NCBI RefSeq assembly: GCF_007197755.1
Contig: NZ_CP041636.1
Location: forward strand, 2,764,001-2,828,000
Length of the DNA stretch: 64,000 nucleotides
DNA from: Ferrovibrio terrae
GTDB taxonomy: Bacteria > Pseudomonadota > Alphaproteobacteria > Ferrovibrionales > Ferrovibrionaceae
Direction: 5' to 3'
In this document: positions 32,705 to 41,860 of the stretch, one piece after another
How the letters are laid out: every line of letters starts with the position of its first letter
How positions within the stretch are numbered: the stretch's first letter is position 1
Notes under the pieces: model-generated
Databases searched by the model: none
The model's input: the letters and a program-made list of their open reading frames with translations, nothing else
Told to the model about the DNA's origin: nothing
Made by a program: the position numbers and the translations under genes

Positions 32705-33952
32705 ATGTCCCCGCTGTCTCCGCCGTCGCGTCCCAGGCCCGAGATCCGGCCCCATCTGCTGATCTGGGGTCTGGCTCTGGGTCAGATGGTGTCCTGGGGT
32801 TCGCTGTATTATTCGCTGGCAGTGGTCGCCCTGCCGATGGAGCAGGAGCTTGGCTGGTCGAAGGTGGAGATCAATGCCGGCCTGACTGTCAATCTGCTGG
32901 TCGCCAGCGTCATGGCGTTGCCGGTCGGCGCGCTGATCGACCGCTTCGGCGGCTACTGGTTCATGGTGCTGGGCGCTGCCGGCGGAGCTATCCTGCTGGC
33001 GATCTGGTCGATGACCGCTTCGCTGCCGATCTTCTACATCGTCTGGGCTGGGCTTGGCCTCGTGCATGCCTGCACCCTGAGCGAGAGTGCCTACAATATC
33101 GTGGTGTCGAACCTGGCCGATCACCGCCGCGGTATCACCATGATTTCTCTGCTCAGTGGCTTTTCCTCCTCGACCGCGATTCCCTTCATCACGCTATTCA
33201 GCGAAACCCTTGGCTGGCGCCCGGCGATCATGATCGTCGCCGTCATCCATTTCATGGTGCCGGGCCTGGTCAGCGCCTGGGTGCTGCGCGGCATCCGGAG
33301 CGCCAGTCGGAAGCCGGGCGCCGACGAAACCGCTGCGGCGCCTTTGCGCCTGCCGCTGCGGGAGATTCTCGGCGACCGCATTTTCTGGGCGCTGGTCGCG
33401 GCGTTCAGCGTGCACACTTTTGTCGGCAACGGCATCACCTTCCATACCATTCCGCTGCTGCTGGAGAACGGGTATGCGATGAGCCTGATTGTCGGCGTCA
33501 TGGCATTGCATGGTCCGAGCCAGGTGCTGGCGCGCTTTACGCTGCTGATGGTCGGCACGCGTATTTCCACGGCGGGTTTCGGCCGTGCCGCCTTCGGCCT
33601 CGCCGCGCTGGGTGTGCTGATGCTGATCGTCAGCGTGTGGTGGGGTGTTTCGGTGTTGGTGATCTTCGCCCTGCTCTATGGAATGGCGACCGGGATGCTG
33701 ACGCTGGTGCGCGCCAACAGCGTGATCGAATATCTCGGAGCTTATGGATATGGCGCCGCGACCGGTGCATTGACCATGGCCGTGGCCGTGCCGCGCACCA
33801 CGGCCGCCGTGGCCTTCGCCCTGCTGTGGGAAATGACCGACAGCTATGGCCCCGTGTTATGGATCGCGCTGACGGCCAGTTGCAGCGGCCTGGCGGCCTT
33901 CTGGCTGGCGACGGTGTGGAACAGTCGCCGCACGCCGATCCAGGGACTCTAG
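32705..33952 (+). CDS. MFS transporter
   Basis: 415 aa with 12 predicted transmembrane helices. The loop between helices 2 and 3 is GALIDRFGGYW, the family signature (D-R-F/Y-G). Architecture is that of the MFS_1 group; substrate unknown. Divergent to the esterase gene, so an aromatic or ester-derived compound is possible but only by context. ATG at 32705 with a weak ribosome binding site. Confidence 0.75.
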   Translation: MSPLSPPSRPRPEIRPHLLIWGLALGQMVSWGSLYYSLAVVALPMEQELGWSKVEINAGLTVNLLVASVMALPVGALIDRFGGYWFMVLGAAGGAILLAIWSMTASLPIFYIVWAGLGLVHACTLSESAYNIVVSNLADHRRGITMISLLSGFSSSTAIPFITLFSETLGWRPAIMIVAVIHFMVPGLVSAWVLRGIRSASRKPGADETAAAPLRLPLREILGDRIFWALVAAFSVHTFVGNGITFHTIPLLLENGYAMSLIVGVMALHGPSQVLARFTLLMVGTRISTAGFGRAAFGLAALGVLMLIVSVWWGVSVLVIFALLYGMATGMLTLVRANSVIEYLGAYGYGAATGALTMAVAVPRTTAAVAFALLWEMTDSYGPVLWIALTASCSGLAAFWLATVWNSRRTPIQGL

Positions 33953-33958
33953 CGTCGA

Positions 33959-35395
33959 CTACTGAGACGGTGCGACGATCTTGCGGCCGCGACGACGCGG
34001 CGCCGTCAGCTTGGCGACATCGAGGATGTCGTCAAGCTGGGCTTCGGTGAGCCATTCCTTCTCGATGCAGAGTTCGCGCACGGTGCGGCCTGATTTCAGC
34101 GCTTCCTTGGCGAGCCAGGCCGACTTCTCATAACCGATATAGGGATTGAGCGCGGTGACGATGCCCACGCTGGCCTCCACATGGCGCTTCGCCTGTTCGA
34201 CATTCGCCTGAATCCCCGAGACGCATTTCTCGGCCAGGGTCCGTGCCGCGCGCGCCAGTAGCTGCATCGATGACAGTGTGTTGTAGACGATCAGCGGCTC
34301 CATCACGTTCAACTGCAACTGACCCGCTTCGGCCGCCATGGTGATGGCCATATCCTTGCCGATTACCTGGAAGCAGACCTGATTCACCACTTCTGGGATC
34401 ACCGGATTGACCTTGCCCGGCATGATGGATGAGCCCGGCTGCATCGGCGGCAGCGAGATTTCGTTCAGGCCGCCGCGCGGGCCCGAGGAGAGCAGGCGCA
34501 GATCGTTGGCGATCTTGCTGAGTTTCACGGCGATGCGCTTCAGCATGCCGGAATAGAGCACGAAGGCGCCCATATCCCAGCTGGCTTCGATCAGATTGGC
34601 GGCGCGCACCATCTCGATGCCGCTGATGCGGCCGAGTTCCTCGATGGCCAGGTTGGAGTATTCCGGCTCGGTATTGATGCCGGTGCCGACCGCCGTGCCG
34701 CCCAGGTTGATCTCGCGGAACAGCTTGATGAGTTCGTCGCCGCGCGCGACATCTTCCTTGATGTTGATGGCAAAGGCCTCGAATTCCTGGCCCAGCGTCA
34801 TGGGCACGGCATCCTGCAGCTGGGTGCGGCCCAGCTTGATGACGTCGGCAAATTCAACGCCGCGCTGGCGGAATTCATAGGCCAGGCCATCCAGCGCCTT
34901 CATCAGCTCGGTATGGCTCAGGATCACACTCAGACGCACGGCGGTGGGATAAACGTCGTTGGTCGACTGCGACAGGTTGACATCGTCGTTCGGATGCAGG
35001 TGCTGGTATTCGCCTTTGTGGAAGCCCATCAGCTCCAGGCCGCGATTGGCCACCACCTCGTTCACATTCATGTTGGTCGAAGTGCCGGCGCCGCCCTGAA
35101 ACACGTCGATGGTGAACCATTCATGCAGCTTGCCCTCGATCAGTTCGTCGCAGGCTTTCGAGATGCCCTTGTATTTCTCTGGCTCGAGATAGCCGAGTTT
35201 CTTGTTGGCGGCCGCGCAGGCCTTCTTCACCATGCCAAACGCGCGGATCAGGTTCGGATAGTGATTGATGCCGATCCCGGAGATATGGAAGTTGTCGATC
35301 GCCCGCTGCGTCTGGATGCCGATATAGGTGCCCGCAGGCAGTGTCATCTCGCCCAGCGAGTCATGCTCAATGCGGGTTGCCGGATCGCTGCTCAT
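33959..35395 (-). CDS. aspA: aspartate ammonia-lyase
   Basis: 478 aa. It begins TRIEHDSLGEMTLPAGTYIGIQTQRA, close to E. coli AspA, and the lyase signature GSSIMPGKVNPVIPE lies near residues 322-336. Active-site words: TSTNMNVNEV and NDDVNLSQSTNDVYPTA. It interconverts aspartate with fumarate and ammonia in the cytoplasm. Length fits the family. Near-identical fumarase C lacks the GIQTQRA wording at the start, so aspartase is favoured. It stands as a single gene. Confidence 0.9.
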   Translation of the reverse strand: MSSDPATRIEHDSLGEMTLPAGTYIGIQTQRAIDNFHISGIGINHYPNLIRAFGMVKKACAAANKKLGYLEPEKYKGISKACDELIEGKLHEWFTIDVFQGGAGTSTNMNVNEVVANRGLELMGFHKGEYQHLHPNDDVNLSQSTNDVYPTAVRLSVILSHTELMKALDGLAYEFRQRGVEFADVIKLGRTQLQDAVPMTLGQEFEAFAINIKEDVARGDELIKLFREINLGGTAVGTGINTEPEYSNLAIEELGRISGIEMVRAANLIEASWDMGAFVLYSGMLKRIAVKLSKIANDLRLLSSGPRGGLNEISLPPMQPGSSIMPGKVNPVIPEVVNQVCFQVIGKDMAITMAAEAGQLQLNVMEPLIVYNTLSSMQLLARAARTLAEKCVSGIQANVEQAKRHVEASVGIVTALNPYIGYEKSAWLAKEALKSGRTVRELCIEKEWLTEAQLDDILDVAKLTAPRRRGRKIVAPSQ

Positions 35396-35592
35396 TGTTG
35401 CCTCTGCATTGCGTGAATGGGCGATAATCGAACAGCGCCATTCTGCCCTGCCGCTACGTCACTGCGAAGGCTTCGGCAAAGTATATTTCATTGAAATACT
35501 TACAGTTTCGCATGCAACTAATGCCCCATGCGCAAGAGGCATGAGGACATATCATTGCGGTTTATCGGCGCGACGGGATCGGATGCTGCGCT

Positions 35593-36471
35593 TCACACCG
35601 TCCGTTGCGCCTTATCCTTCGCGTTGGTGGCCGCGATGTTGGCGCGGATCTCCTGCCACTCGTCATCGCTGAGATCGGTGAGTGCGCCGAAGCCCCCGGC
35701 GGTATTGAGCCACTGGCCGCCATCGATGGCGATCACTTCGCCGGTGACATAACCGACCTCGTCGGCCAGCAGGAAGGCGGCGAGGTTGGCAAGTTCGGGC
35801 AGGTCGCCGACGCGGCGCATCGGGATCGCGCCGATCATGCGCTTCTCCAATGCCTCGGTGGGCGCCAGCCGCTTGGTCATGCCTTCGGTGGGGAAGGGCC
35901 CGGGTGCGATGGCGTTGAGACGGATGCCCTTCGGTCCCCATTCCACCGCCAGCGACTGCGTCATCGCGGCAATACCAGCTTTAGACATGGCGGATGGCAC
36001 AACAAAGGCCGAGCCGGTCCACACCCAGGTGGTGACGATCGACACCACGCTGCCGCTGCGCTTTGTCGCGATCCAGCGTTTGCCGACGGCCTGCGTCACA
36101 TAGAAGCTGCCATGCAGCACGATATTGGCGATGGCATCGAAGCCGCGCGGGCTGAGGTCCTCGCTGCGCGAAATGAAATTGCCGGCCGCGTTGTTCACCA
36201 GGCCATCCAGCGGGCCATGCGTCTGCCAGATGGTTTCCACCATCTCGTCCACCGCCTGCGCCACGCGGATGTCGCAAGGATGGGCATGGATCGCGCCGCC
36301 GGTTTCGGCAGCCAGCTCTTTTGCGGTGTCCTGCAGCACGCCTTCGCGCCGGCCGCAGATATGCAGCTCGGCGCCCAGTTCCATCAGGCGACGGGCCATG
36401 GCTTTGCCCAGGCCGGTGCCGCCGCCGGTGATCAGGATGCGTTTGCCCTTGAACAGGTCATTGCGAAACAT
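35593..36471 (-). CDS. SDR family 2,4-dienoyl-CoA reductase-like
   Basis: 292 aa. NADP site ITGGGTGLGKAMARRL (residues 14-29), then NNAAGNFI (about 92) and SIVTTWVWTGSAF...SAMSKAG. The usual Tyr of YxxxK is Ser here (SAMSK), as in the peroxisomal-type 2,4-dienoyl-CoA reductases, which use other residues. It would reduce 2,4-dienoyl-CoA in the breakdown of unsaturated fatty acids. Divergent from the SDR at 36542. Confidence 0.75.
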   Translation of the reverse strand: MFRNDLFKGKRILITGGGTGLGKAMARRLMELGAELHICGRREGVLQDTAKELAAETGGAIHAHPCDIRVAQAVDEMVETIWQTHGPLDGLVNNAAGNFISRSEDLSPRGFDAIANIVLHGSFYVTQAVGKRWIATKRSGSVVSIVTTWVWTGSAFVVPSAMSKAGIAAMTQSLAVEWGPKGIRLNAIAPGPFPTEGMTKRLAPTEALEKRMIGAIPMRRVGDLPELANLAAFLLADEVGYVTGEVIAIDGGQWLNTAGGFGALTDLSDDEWQEIRANIAATNAKDKAQRTV

Positions 36472-36541
36472 GCTGCCTCCCTTATCTTGTTGCCCGGAAT
36501 GTTAGCGCAAGCTGCGCAGGCAGCGCCATCTGGAGGAACCC

Positions 36542-37315
36542 ATGGATTTGCAGCTCAAGGGCAGGGTCGCCATCGTTACCGGCGCCAGCAAGGGCATCGG
36601 CCGCGCGATTGCCGAGACTCTCGCGGCGGAAGGCATGAAACTGGTGCTGGTGGCCCGTTCGACCGATCTGCTGAAGGACCTTGCGAAAGCCCTGCCGACC
36701 GAGAGTCTGGTGCAGGCCGTCGACCTGCGCGATACGGCGGTGCCGGCACAGGTGGTGGCGGCGGCCATGCAGGCATTCGGCGGCATCGATCTGGTCGTGA
36801 ACAATGCCGGCGCCACCAAGCGCGGCGATTTCCTTCAGCTGACCGATGAGGACTGGGCCGACGGCTATGCGCTGAAATTCTTTGGCGCCATGCGGCTGAG
36901 CCGTGCGGCCTGGCCGCATCTGGCGGTCCGGCAGGGCAGTATCGTCAGCATCATCGGCATCGGCGGTCGCACCGGCCAGGCGGAATTCGCCATCGGCGGG
37001 TCGGTCAATGCGGCGGCGATGAATCTCACCAAGGTGCTGGCCGATCGCGGCGTCACCGATGGTGTGCGCGTCAACGCGATCAATCCCGGCGCCATCGCCA
37101 CCGAGCGCCTGCAGCTGCGCATCCGCAACTTTGCCAAAGAGCAGGGGATATCCGAGGCCGATGCCGCCGTGAAGCTGCCGCGCAGCATGGCGATCGCCCG
37201 GTTCGGTGAACCCGCAGAGATTGCCCGGGTGGTGGCTTTCCTCGCCTCGCCCCAGGCGGGCTATCTGCAGGGCGCGGTGATCGACGTCGATGGCGGGCAG
37301 ACCCGCACATTATAG
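36542..37315 (+). CDS. SDR family protein lacking the catalytic YxxxK motif
   Basis: 257 aa. The Rossmann NAD(P) site is intact (VTGASKGIGRAIAETLA, residues 12-28; NNAG at 87-90). The Ser of the triad is present (SIIGIGGRTGQAEF), but the expected Tyr and Lys are Phe and Gly (FAIGGSVNAAAM). C-terminal IDVDGG motif is normal. It therefore belongs to an atypical SDR branch whose activity cannot be predicted. ATG at 36542 with AGGAACCC before it. Divergent from the dienoyl-CoA reductase gene; a lipid or aromatic role is possible. Confidence 0.75.
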   Translation: MDLQLKGRVAIVTGASKGIGRAIAETLAAEGMKLVLVARSTDLLKDLAKALPTESLVQAVDLRDTAVPAQVVAAAMQAFGGIDLVVNNAGATKRGDFLQLTDEDWADGYALKFFGAMRLSRAAWPHLAVRQGSIVSIIGIGGRTGQAEFAIGGSVNAAAMNLTKVLADRGVTDGVRVNAINPGAIATERLQLRIRNFAKEQGISEADAAVKLPRSMAIARFGEPAEIARVVAFLASPQAGYLQGAVIDVDGGQTRTL

Positions 37316-37469
37316 CGGCAGATGGCTCGACCCGGGCAGATGCAGTCGGCCAGAGCGATAGAATGCCCATTGATTTTTGCCGGCGGGAATGCCACTCCGG
37401 ATGGCGTGATACATGTGTAAACATGACGCTGTACCGGACGGGGGTTGGGTGTTGCAGGGTTGGAGACAG

Positions 37470-38006
37470 GTGAAGCGGGCGCGGCTGTGGCTGACGCTGC
37501 TCTTGGCACTTGGCGGTCTGGTTGTTTCGATACGGGACGGCCATGCGGCAGAACCGCTGCCGGCACCCCGCGGCGAGGTTCTGCTCACCGTGAGCGGGGC
37601 CATCGGCCGCGGCAATGCACAGGATTCCGCCGGCGGGCTGGAGGCGCGCTTCGATCGCGCCATGCTGGAACAGATCGGCTTCACCGAGGTGAATACTGCA
37701 ACGCCGTGGCATAGCGGCGTCATGCGTTTCGAAGGCGTGCTGCTCAGAGCGGTGCTCGGTATGGTGGAGGCACGCGGCAATAACCTGCTTGCAAGCGCCC
37801 ATAATGAATATTCCGCGACGCTGCCGGCCTCGGATGCCGCGCATTACAATGTGATACTGGCCATGAAGCTGAATGGCGAGACCATGACCTTCCGCGACAA
37901 GGGGCCGCTGTTCATCATCTATCCGTTCGACAGCGACAAGGCCCTGCAGACCGACATGACCTATATCCGGTCGGTCTGGCAGCTCCGGCGCATAGACGTT
38001 CGCTGA
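37470..38006 (+). CDS. periplasmic molybdopterin-domain-like protein, partner of the sensor kinase
   Basis: 178 aa. GTG at 37470 is preferred (GGAG upstream; signal peptide VKRARLWLTLLLALGGLVVS then cleavage after GHA); ATG at 37413 would add a polar leader. The domain (PRGEVLLTVSGAIGRGN...FDRAMLEQIG, then LLRAVLGMVEARGNN) resembles the 'oxidoreductase molybdopterin-binding' fold seen beside sensor kinases; no catalytic Cys is seen, so it is probably a binding or sensing protein. Its stop (TGA 38004-38006) overlaps the kinase ATG by 1 nt. Confidence 0.6.
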   Translation: MKRARLWLTLLLALGGLVVSIRDGHAAEPLPAPRGEVLLTVSGAIGRGNAQDSAGGLEARFDRAMLEQIGFTEVNTATPWHSGVMRFEGVLLRAVLGMVEARGNNLLASAHNEYSATLPASDAAHYNVILAMKLNGETMTFRDKGPLFIIYPFDSDKALQTDMTYIRSVWQLRRIDVR

Positions 38007-39448
38007 TGCCGCGCCGTTTCAAGCCACGGGAATTATCGACCCATCCAGACGCATTGGCCGGTGCCGGCCGGCGTTTCGTGCTCGTGCTGGTCGGTACGGT
38101 GGTGGCGCTGTCTGTGGTGCTGACCAGCTATTTCTATATCCAGCAGCGCGAGAACAGCAGCTTCTCCTTCCAGAATGTGGTCTGGGACGGCGTGCAGTTC
38201 CGCAACGAGCACCAGGTCTTCCGCGTCACGCTGCTGGAGCGCATGGCCGAGGCGCCAGGCATCAGCAGCGATGATGTGCAGCGCCGCTACGATATCCTGT
38301 TCAGCCGCCTGCACCTGATGCGCGACGGCCAAACCGCCGGCATCTATCGCAGCGACCCCGAACTGCAGGTCCTGCTGCAGCGGATCGAGCCGATGATCCG
38401 CGGCTGGGACAGGCTGCTGACCGCGTTTCTGGCCGGCGATCGTTCGGCCGGCTTAACCATCGTCGAGCAATCCCGCGGACTGGACGCCGATTTCAGCACC
38501 TTCACCGCCGGTGTGAATACGATCGGCGTCAAGCGGATGGAACTGTCGCGCGAAAGACTGGGCAGCCTGAATTCCGTGCTGATCGGGGCCGCCGTCGTCA
38601 CCTGGCTGCTGGTGATCGGCTTTGCCGTGGCCCTGATGCGGCAGTTGCGCGCCACCGAACGCACCCATGCCGAGATGCAGGCGATGACCGCCGATCTCGA
38701 ACAGGCGCGGCGCGAGGCGGAAGAGGCCAGCCGGGCGAAATCCAACTTCCTCGCCGCGATGAGCCATGAACTGCGCACGCCGCTGAATGCCGTGCTCGGC
38801 TTTGCCGACATCATGCGGCAGGGTCTGTTCGGGCCGGTCGGCCATCCGCGTTATGCCGAGTATGTCGATGGCATCGTGAAGAGCGGTCAACATTTGCTGT
38901 CGCTGATCAACGACGTACTGGACATGTCGCGCGTCGAGGCCGGCAAGCTGGAACTGAGCGAAGACGAACTCGATCTGCGCAAGTCCATCGATGAAGCCTT
39001 CGATCTTGTCATCGTCACCGCCGACGGCAAGGGCGTGAGCCTGACGCGCGCGCTGCCGGCGATCCTGCCGCAGTTGCATGCGGATCCCCGCCTGCTGCGC
39101 CAGATGCTGCTCAACCTGCTCAGCAACGCGATCAAGTTCACCCCGGAAGGTGGCAGCGTCGAGGTTGCCGCCGCGATCCTGACCGATGGCGGTCTGGCGA
39201 TCCGCGTGCGCGATTCCGGCGTCGGCATGACCGACCATCAGCTCAAGCGCGTGTTCGAGCCGTTTTCGCAGGGCGATTCGCAGCGCGCCCGCGAAGCGGG
39301 CGGCAGCGGCCTTGGCCTGCCGATCACACGCCGCCTGATCGAACTGCATGATGGTCAGATCCATCTGTCCAGCCGCAAAAGCGCCGGCACCACGGCAACG
39401 CTGATCTTCCCGGCGAGTCGCGTGCGGCTTATGGCCGGTGTTGCCTAA
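38006..39448 (+). CDS. sensor histidine kinase
   Basis: 480 aa. TM helices at about 23-45 and 190-211 bracket a periplasmic sensor region of about 140 residues. HisKA follows with H254 in NFLAAMSHELRTPLNAVLGF, then HATPase_c with N-box LLNLLSNAIKF, DSGVGM and GGSGLGL. The coiled coil before the H-box (LEQARREAEEASRAK) is typical. No response regulator is encoded next to it. It probably reads a signal with the periplasmic protein encoded immediately upstream. Confidence 0.88.
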   Translation: MPRRFKPRELSTHPDALAGAGRRFVLVLVGTVVALSVVLTSYFYIQQRENSSFSFQNVVWDGVQFRNEHQVFRVTLLERMAEAPGISSDDVQRRYDILFSRLHLMRDGQTAGIYRSDPELQVLLQRIEPMIRGWDRLLTAFLAGDRSAGLTIVEQSRGLDADFSTFTAGVNTIGVKRMELSRERLGSLNSVLIGAAVVTWLLVIGFAVALMRQLRATERTHAEMQAMTADLEQARREAEEASRAKSNFLAAMSHELRTPLNAVLGFADIMRQGLFGPVGHPRYAEYVDGIVKSGQHLLSLINDVLDMSRVEAGKLELSEDELDLRKSIDEAFDLVIVTADGKGVSLTRALPAILPQLHADPRLLRQMLLNLLSNAIKFTPEGGSVEVAAAILTDGGLAIRVRDSGVGMTDHQLKRVFEPFSQGDSQRAREAGGSGLGLPITRRLIELHDGQIHLSSRKSAGTTATLIFPASRVRLMAGVA

Positions 39449-39452
39449 CCGC

Positions 39453-40463
39453 ATGCATATCCTGCGGCTGGTCGCCCTGCTTTCGCTGGTGGGGCTCGCC
39501 GCCTGCGCGCCGCGTCTGCAGCCAACGGGCGAGCAGATCGCCGTGCCAGCCATCGCAGCCAATGAAAGCACCTGGCAGGCTGGCGACGGGCGCATCCTGC
39601 CACTGCGGCGCTGGCTGCCGGCGCAGCAACCGAAGACCGTCGTGCTCGCCATGCACGGTTTCAATGACTACAGCAATGCCTTTACCGAAGCTGCCGAATG
39701 GTGGGCCGGGCAGGGCATCGCGACCTATGCACCGGATCAGCGCGGCTTCGGTCGGGCGCCGTTCACCGGCTACTGGTCAGGCGAAGACCGCATGGCCGAC
39801 GACCTTGCCGAACTGCATGCGCTGCTGCGCCGGCAACATCCGGGTGTGCCGGTCTACTGGCTGGGCGAAAGCATGGGCGGCGCGGTGGTGCTGCATGGCC
39901 TGACGCGGCATCCGAACCTACGGCCAGCCGGCACAGTGCTGGTGGCGCCGGCGGTGTGGGGGCGCAGCAGCATGCCGCTGCTGTACCGCACCGCGCTGTT
40001 CGTCAGCAGCTACACCATTCCGTGGAAGACCTTCACAGGCAGCGGGCTGAAGATTCAGGCTTCCGACAATATCGAAATGCTGCGCCGGCTGTCGCGCGAT
40101 CCGCTGTTCATCAAGGCGACGCGTGTCGATGCCATCCATGGCCTGGTCAACCTGATGGACGAGGCCGCGCTGGCGCGGCCGGCCGGCACGCCGCTGCTGC
40201 TGCTCTACGGCGTCAAGGACGAGGTGATCCCGAAAAAACCGGTCGAGCGCTTTGTCGAAGCACTGAAGATGACGCCGGGCGTCGATATGCGGGTCGCGGT
40301 TTATCCGCAGGGCTGGCACATGCTGCTGCGCGACCTGCAGGCCGAAGTGGTCTGGCGCGACATCGCCGCCTGGATCGGCAACACGCGCGCCGTCCTGCCA
40401 TCCGGGGCGCAGCGCGATACATTGCCGCTGTTCAGCGAATCCGAAAAGCAGGAGGGAAGATGA
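39453..40463 (+). CDS. alpha/beta-hydrolase lipoprotein (monoacylglycerol-lipase-like)
   Basis: 336 aa. ATG at 39453 gives a lipoprotein signal ending LVGLAAC; a GTG at 39438 inside the kinase stop region is less likely. Features of the Hydrolase_4 (lysophospholipase/monoacylglycerol lipase) family: MHGFNDYSNAFTEAAEWW (oxyanion region), nucleophile elbow WLGESMGGAV, and the catalytic Asp/His near YGVKDEVIP and PQGWHMLLRD. Anchored in the inner or outer membrane. Stop overlaps the next start (ATGA). Confidence 0.75.
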   Translation: MHILRLVALLSLVGLAACAPRLQPTGEQIAVPAIAANESTWQAGDGRILPLRRWLPAQQPKTVVLAMHGFNDYSNAFTEAAEWWAGQGIATYAPDQRGFGRAPFTGYWSGEDRMADDLAELHALLRRQHPGVPVYWLGESMGGAVVLHGLTRHPNLRPAGTVLVAPAVWGRSSMPLLYRTALFVSSYTIPWKTFTGSGLKIQASDNIEMLRRLSRDPLFIKATRVDAIHGLVNLMDEAALARPAGTPLLLLYGVKDEVIPKKPVERFVEALKMTPGVDMRVAVYPQGWHMLLRDLQAEVVWRDIAAWIGNTRAVLPSGAQRDTLPLFSESEKQEGR

Positions 40464-40933
40464 GCAGTTTCAACCGTGCCGGATTGCTCGAATTGCTCTG
40501 GATCGCCGCAGGCATCGTGCCCTGCCTGGCGCTGGTGCTGTGGCTGATCGATGCCGAACACGGCCTGGCGCTCACGTCGCTGGGCAGCACGGCGATTCTG
40601 CTGTTCTGTTTCCCGACCCATGAAGGATCGCGGCCGGTGGCCGTGCTGGTTTCGCATCTGCTGGGCGCTGCGCTCGGCATTGCGCTGCTCAAGCTGTTTG
40701 GCAGCAATATCTGGGCAATGGGCGCGGGCGTGGCGCTGATCGCCATTGCCATGAAGCTGCTGAACATCATGCATCCACCGGCCGGCGCCAATCCGCTGAT
40801 CGTTCTGAACCTGAAAAGCGACTGGCTGTTTATCGCCTATCCGCTGCTGCCCGCGCTGCTGATCATGCTGGTGGCGGTGTTGGTATGGAGCCGGCTGCGG
40901 CCCGGTCCGCGCTGGCCGCTCAGGTGGATATGA
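40460..40933 (+). CDS. HPP family membrane protein
   Basis: 157 aa; ATG at 40460 overlaps the previous stop by 4 bp and follows GGAGGG. Four transmembrane helices with the signature IMHPPAGANPLI (about residue 110), the name-giving HPP motif. Members are implicated in anion (nitrite) transport in some bacteria; here the substrate is unknown. Translationally coupled to the lipase-like gene. Confidence 0.75.
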   Translation: MSSFNRAGLLELLWIAAGIVPCLALVLWLIDAEHGLALTSLGSTAILLFCFPTHEGSRPVAVLVSHLLGAALGIALLKLFGSNIWAMGAGVALIAIAMKLLNIMHPPAGANPLIVLNLKSDWLFIAYPLLPALLIMLVAVLVWSRLRPGPRWPLRWI

Positions 40934-41854
40934 TCAGGCCTGTCTGACAGGCGGCAGCGCGGCGATCACATCTTCGAGGCCGACATCCTGCAGGCTCGGC
41001 CGCTGCAGCAGCCGCACCCAGTCACCGCGCGGCGATATTTTGCGCGGATCGGACTCGGCGGAATAGAGCACCAGCGAGGGGCAGCGCGCGGCGGCGATGA
41101 TGTGCATCGGGCCGGTATCGTTGCCGACGCAAAGCGCAGCAGCGCGGCCCAGCGCCGCCAGGTCGGCGATCGAGGTCTTGTCGCACAGGCTGATTGCCTC
41201 CGGGCAGAGCGCCCGGATGGCAGCGATTTCGGTCTGTTCCGCGGCACGGCCGATCAGGACCGGCGTGATGCCCTGCGCCAACAGCTGGCGCGCCAATGCG
41301 GCGAAGCGTTCGGCCGGCCAGCGCTTTGCCGGCCGATGCGGTGCGCCGCCCGGCACCAGCAGCGCGAAGCGTGCCGGCAGAGTGTAGCGGGCAATGTCGC
41401 CGGTCAGGAAATCGAGATCGGGCAGGCCGGGATCGGGGATGCCGACCAGTGCGAGCTGGCGTCGACGCAGTTCGGTGATGTGCATCGGCTCGGTCGGATC
41501 TGGGATGTGGTAGCGGCAACCCGGCGCGTTGCCGACCCAGGCCTCGGCCGGTTTGCCGAGCAGGCGGTAATAGCTTTTCGTGCGCTGGCTGCCTTGCAGA
41601 TCATAGATGCGGCTGAAGCGGCCGTTGCGGATGCGGCTCAGCAGGGCGAGGAGCTTGAGCGGCTGCCAGAATTTCGGACGCGGGTCGGTCCAGATCTCAT
41701 CGGCCAGACCGGAGCGCTGCAGCAGGTCGACGTAAGGCGCGGTGGTCAGCAGTACGATCCGTTCGCCGGCATGATGCTGGCGGATGGCGCGCAGCAGTGG
41801 CAGGGCGAGGATCATGTCGCCGAGCGCGGAATGCTTGATGACGAGGATCGCCAT
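40934..41854 (-). CDS. glycosyltransferase family 9 (heptosyltransferase-like)
   Basis: 306 aa. N-terminal VIKHSALGDMILALPLLRA (residues 4-22) and C-terminal AALCVGNDTGPMHIIAAARCP (about 240-260) are GT9 signatures. It would transfer a heptose or similar sugar to lipid A-core in LPS synthesis on the cytoplasmic side. It is third in a three-gene cluster (GT2, O-antigen ligase, GT9), ending adjacent to the convergent HPP gene. Confidence 0.8.
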   Translation of the reverse strand: MAILVIKHSALGDMILALPLLRAIRQHHAGERIVLLTTAPYVDLLQRSGLADEIWTDPRPKFWQPLKLLALLSRIRNGRFSRIYDLQGSQRTKSYYRLLGKPAEAWVGNAPGCRYHIPDPTEPMHITELRRRQLALVGIPDPGLPDLDFLTGDIARYTLPARFALLVPGGAPHRPAKRWPAERFAALARQLLAQGITPVLIGRAAEQTEIAAIRALCPEAISLCDKTSIADLAALGRAAALCVGNDTGPMHIIAAARCPSLVLYSAESDPRKISPRGDWVRLLQRPSLQDVGLEDVIAALPPVRQA

Positions 41855-41860
41855 GAGCGC

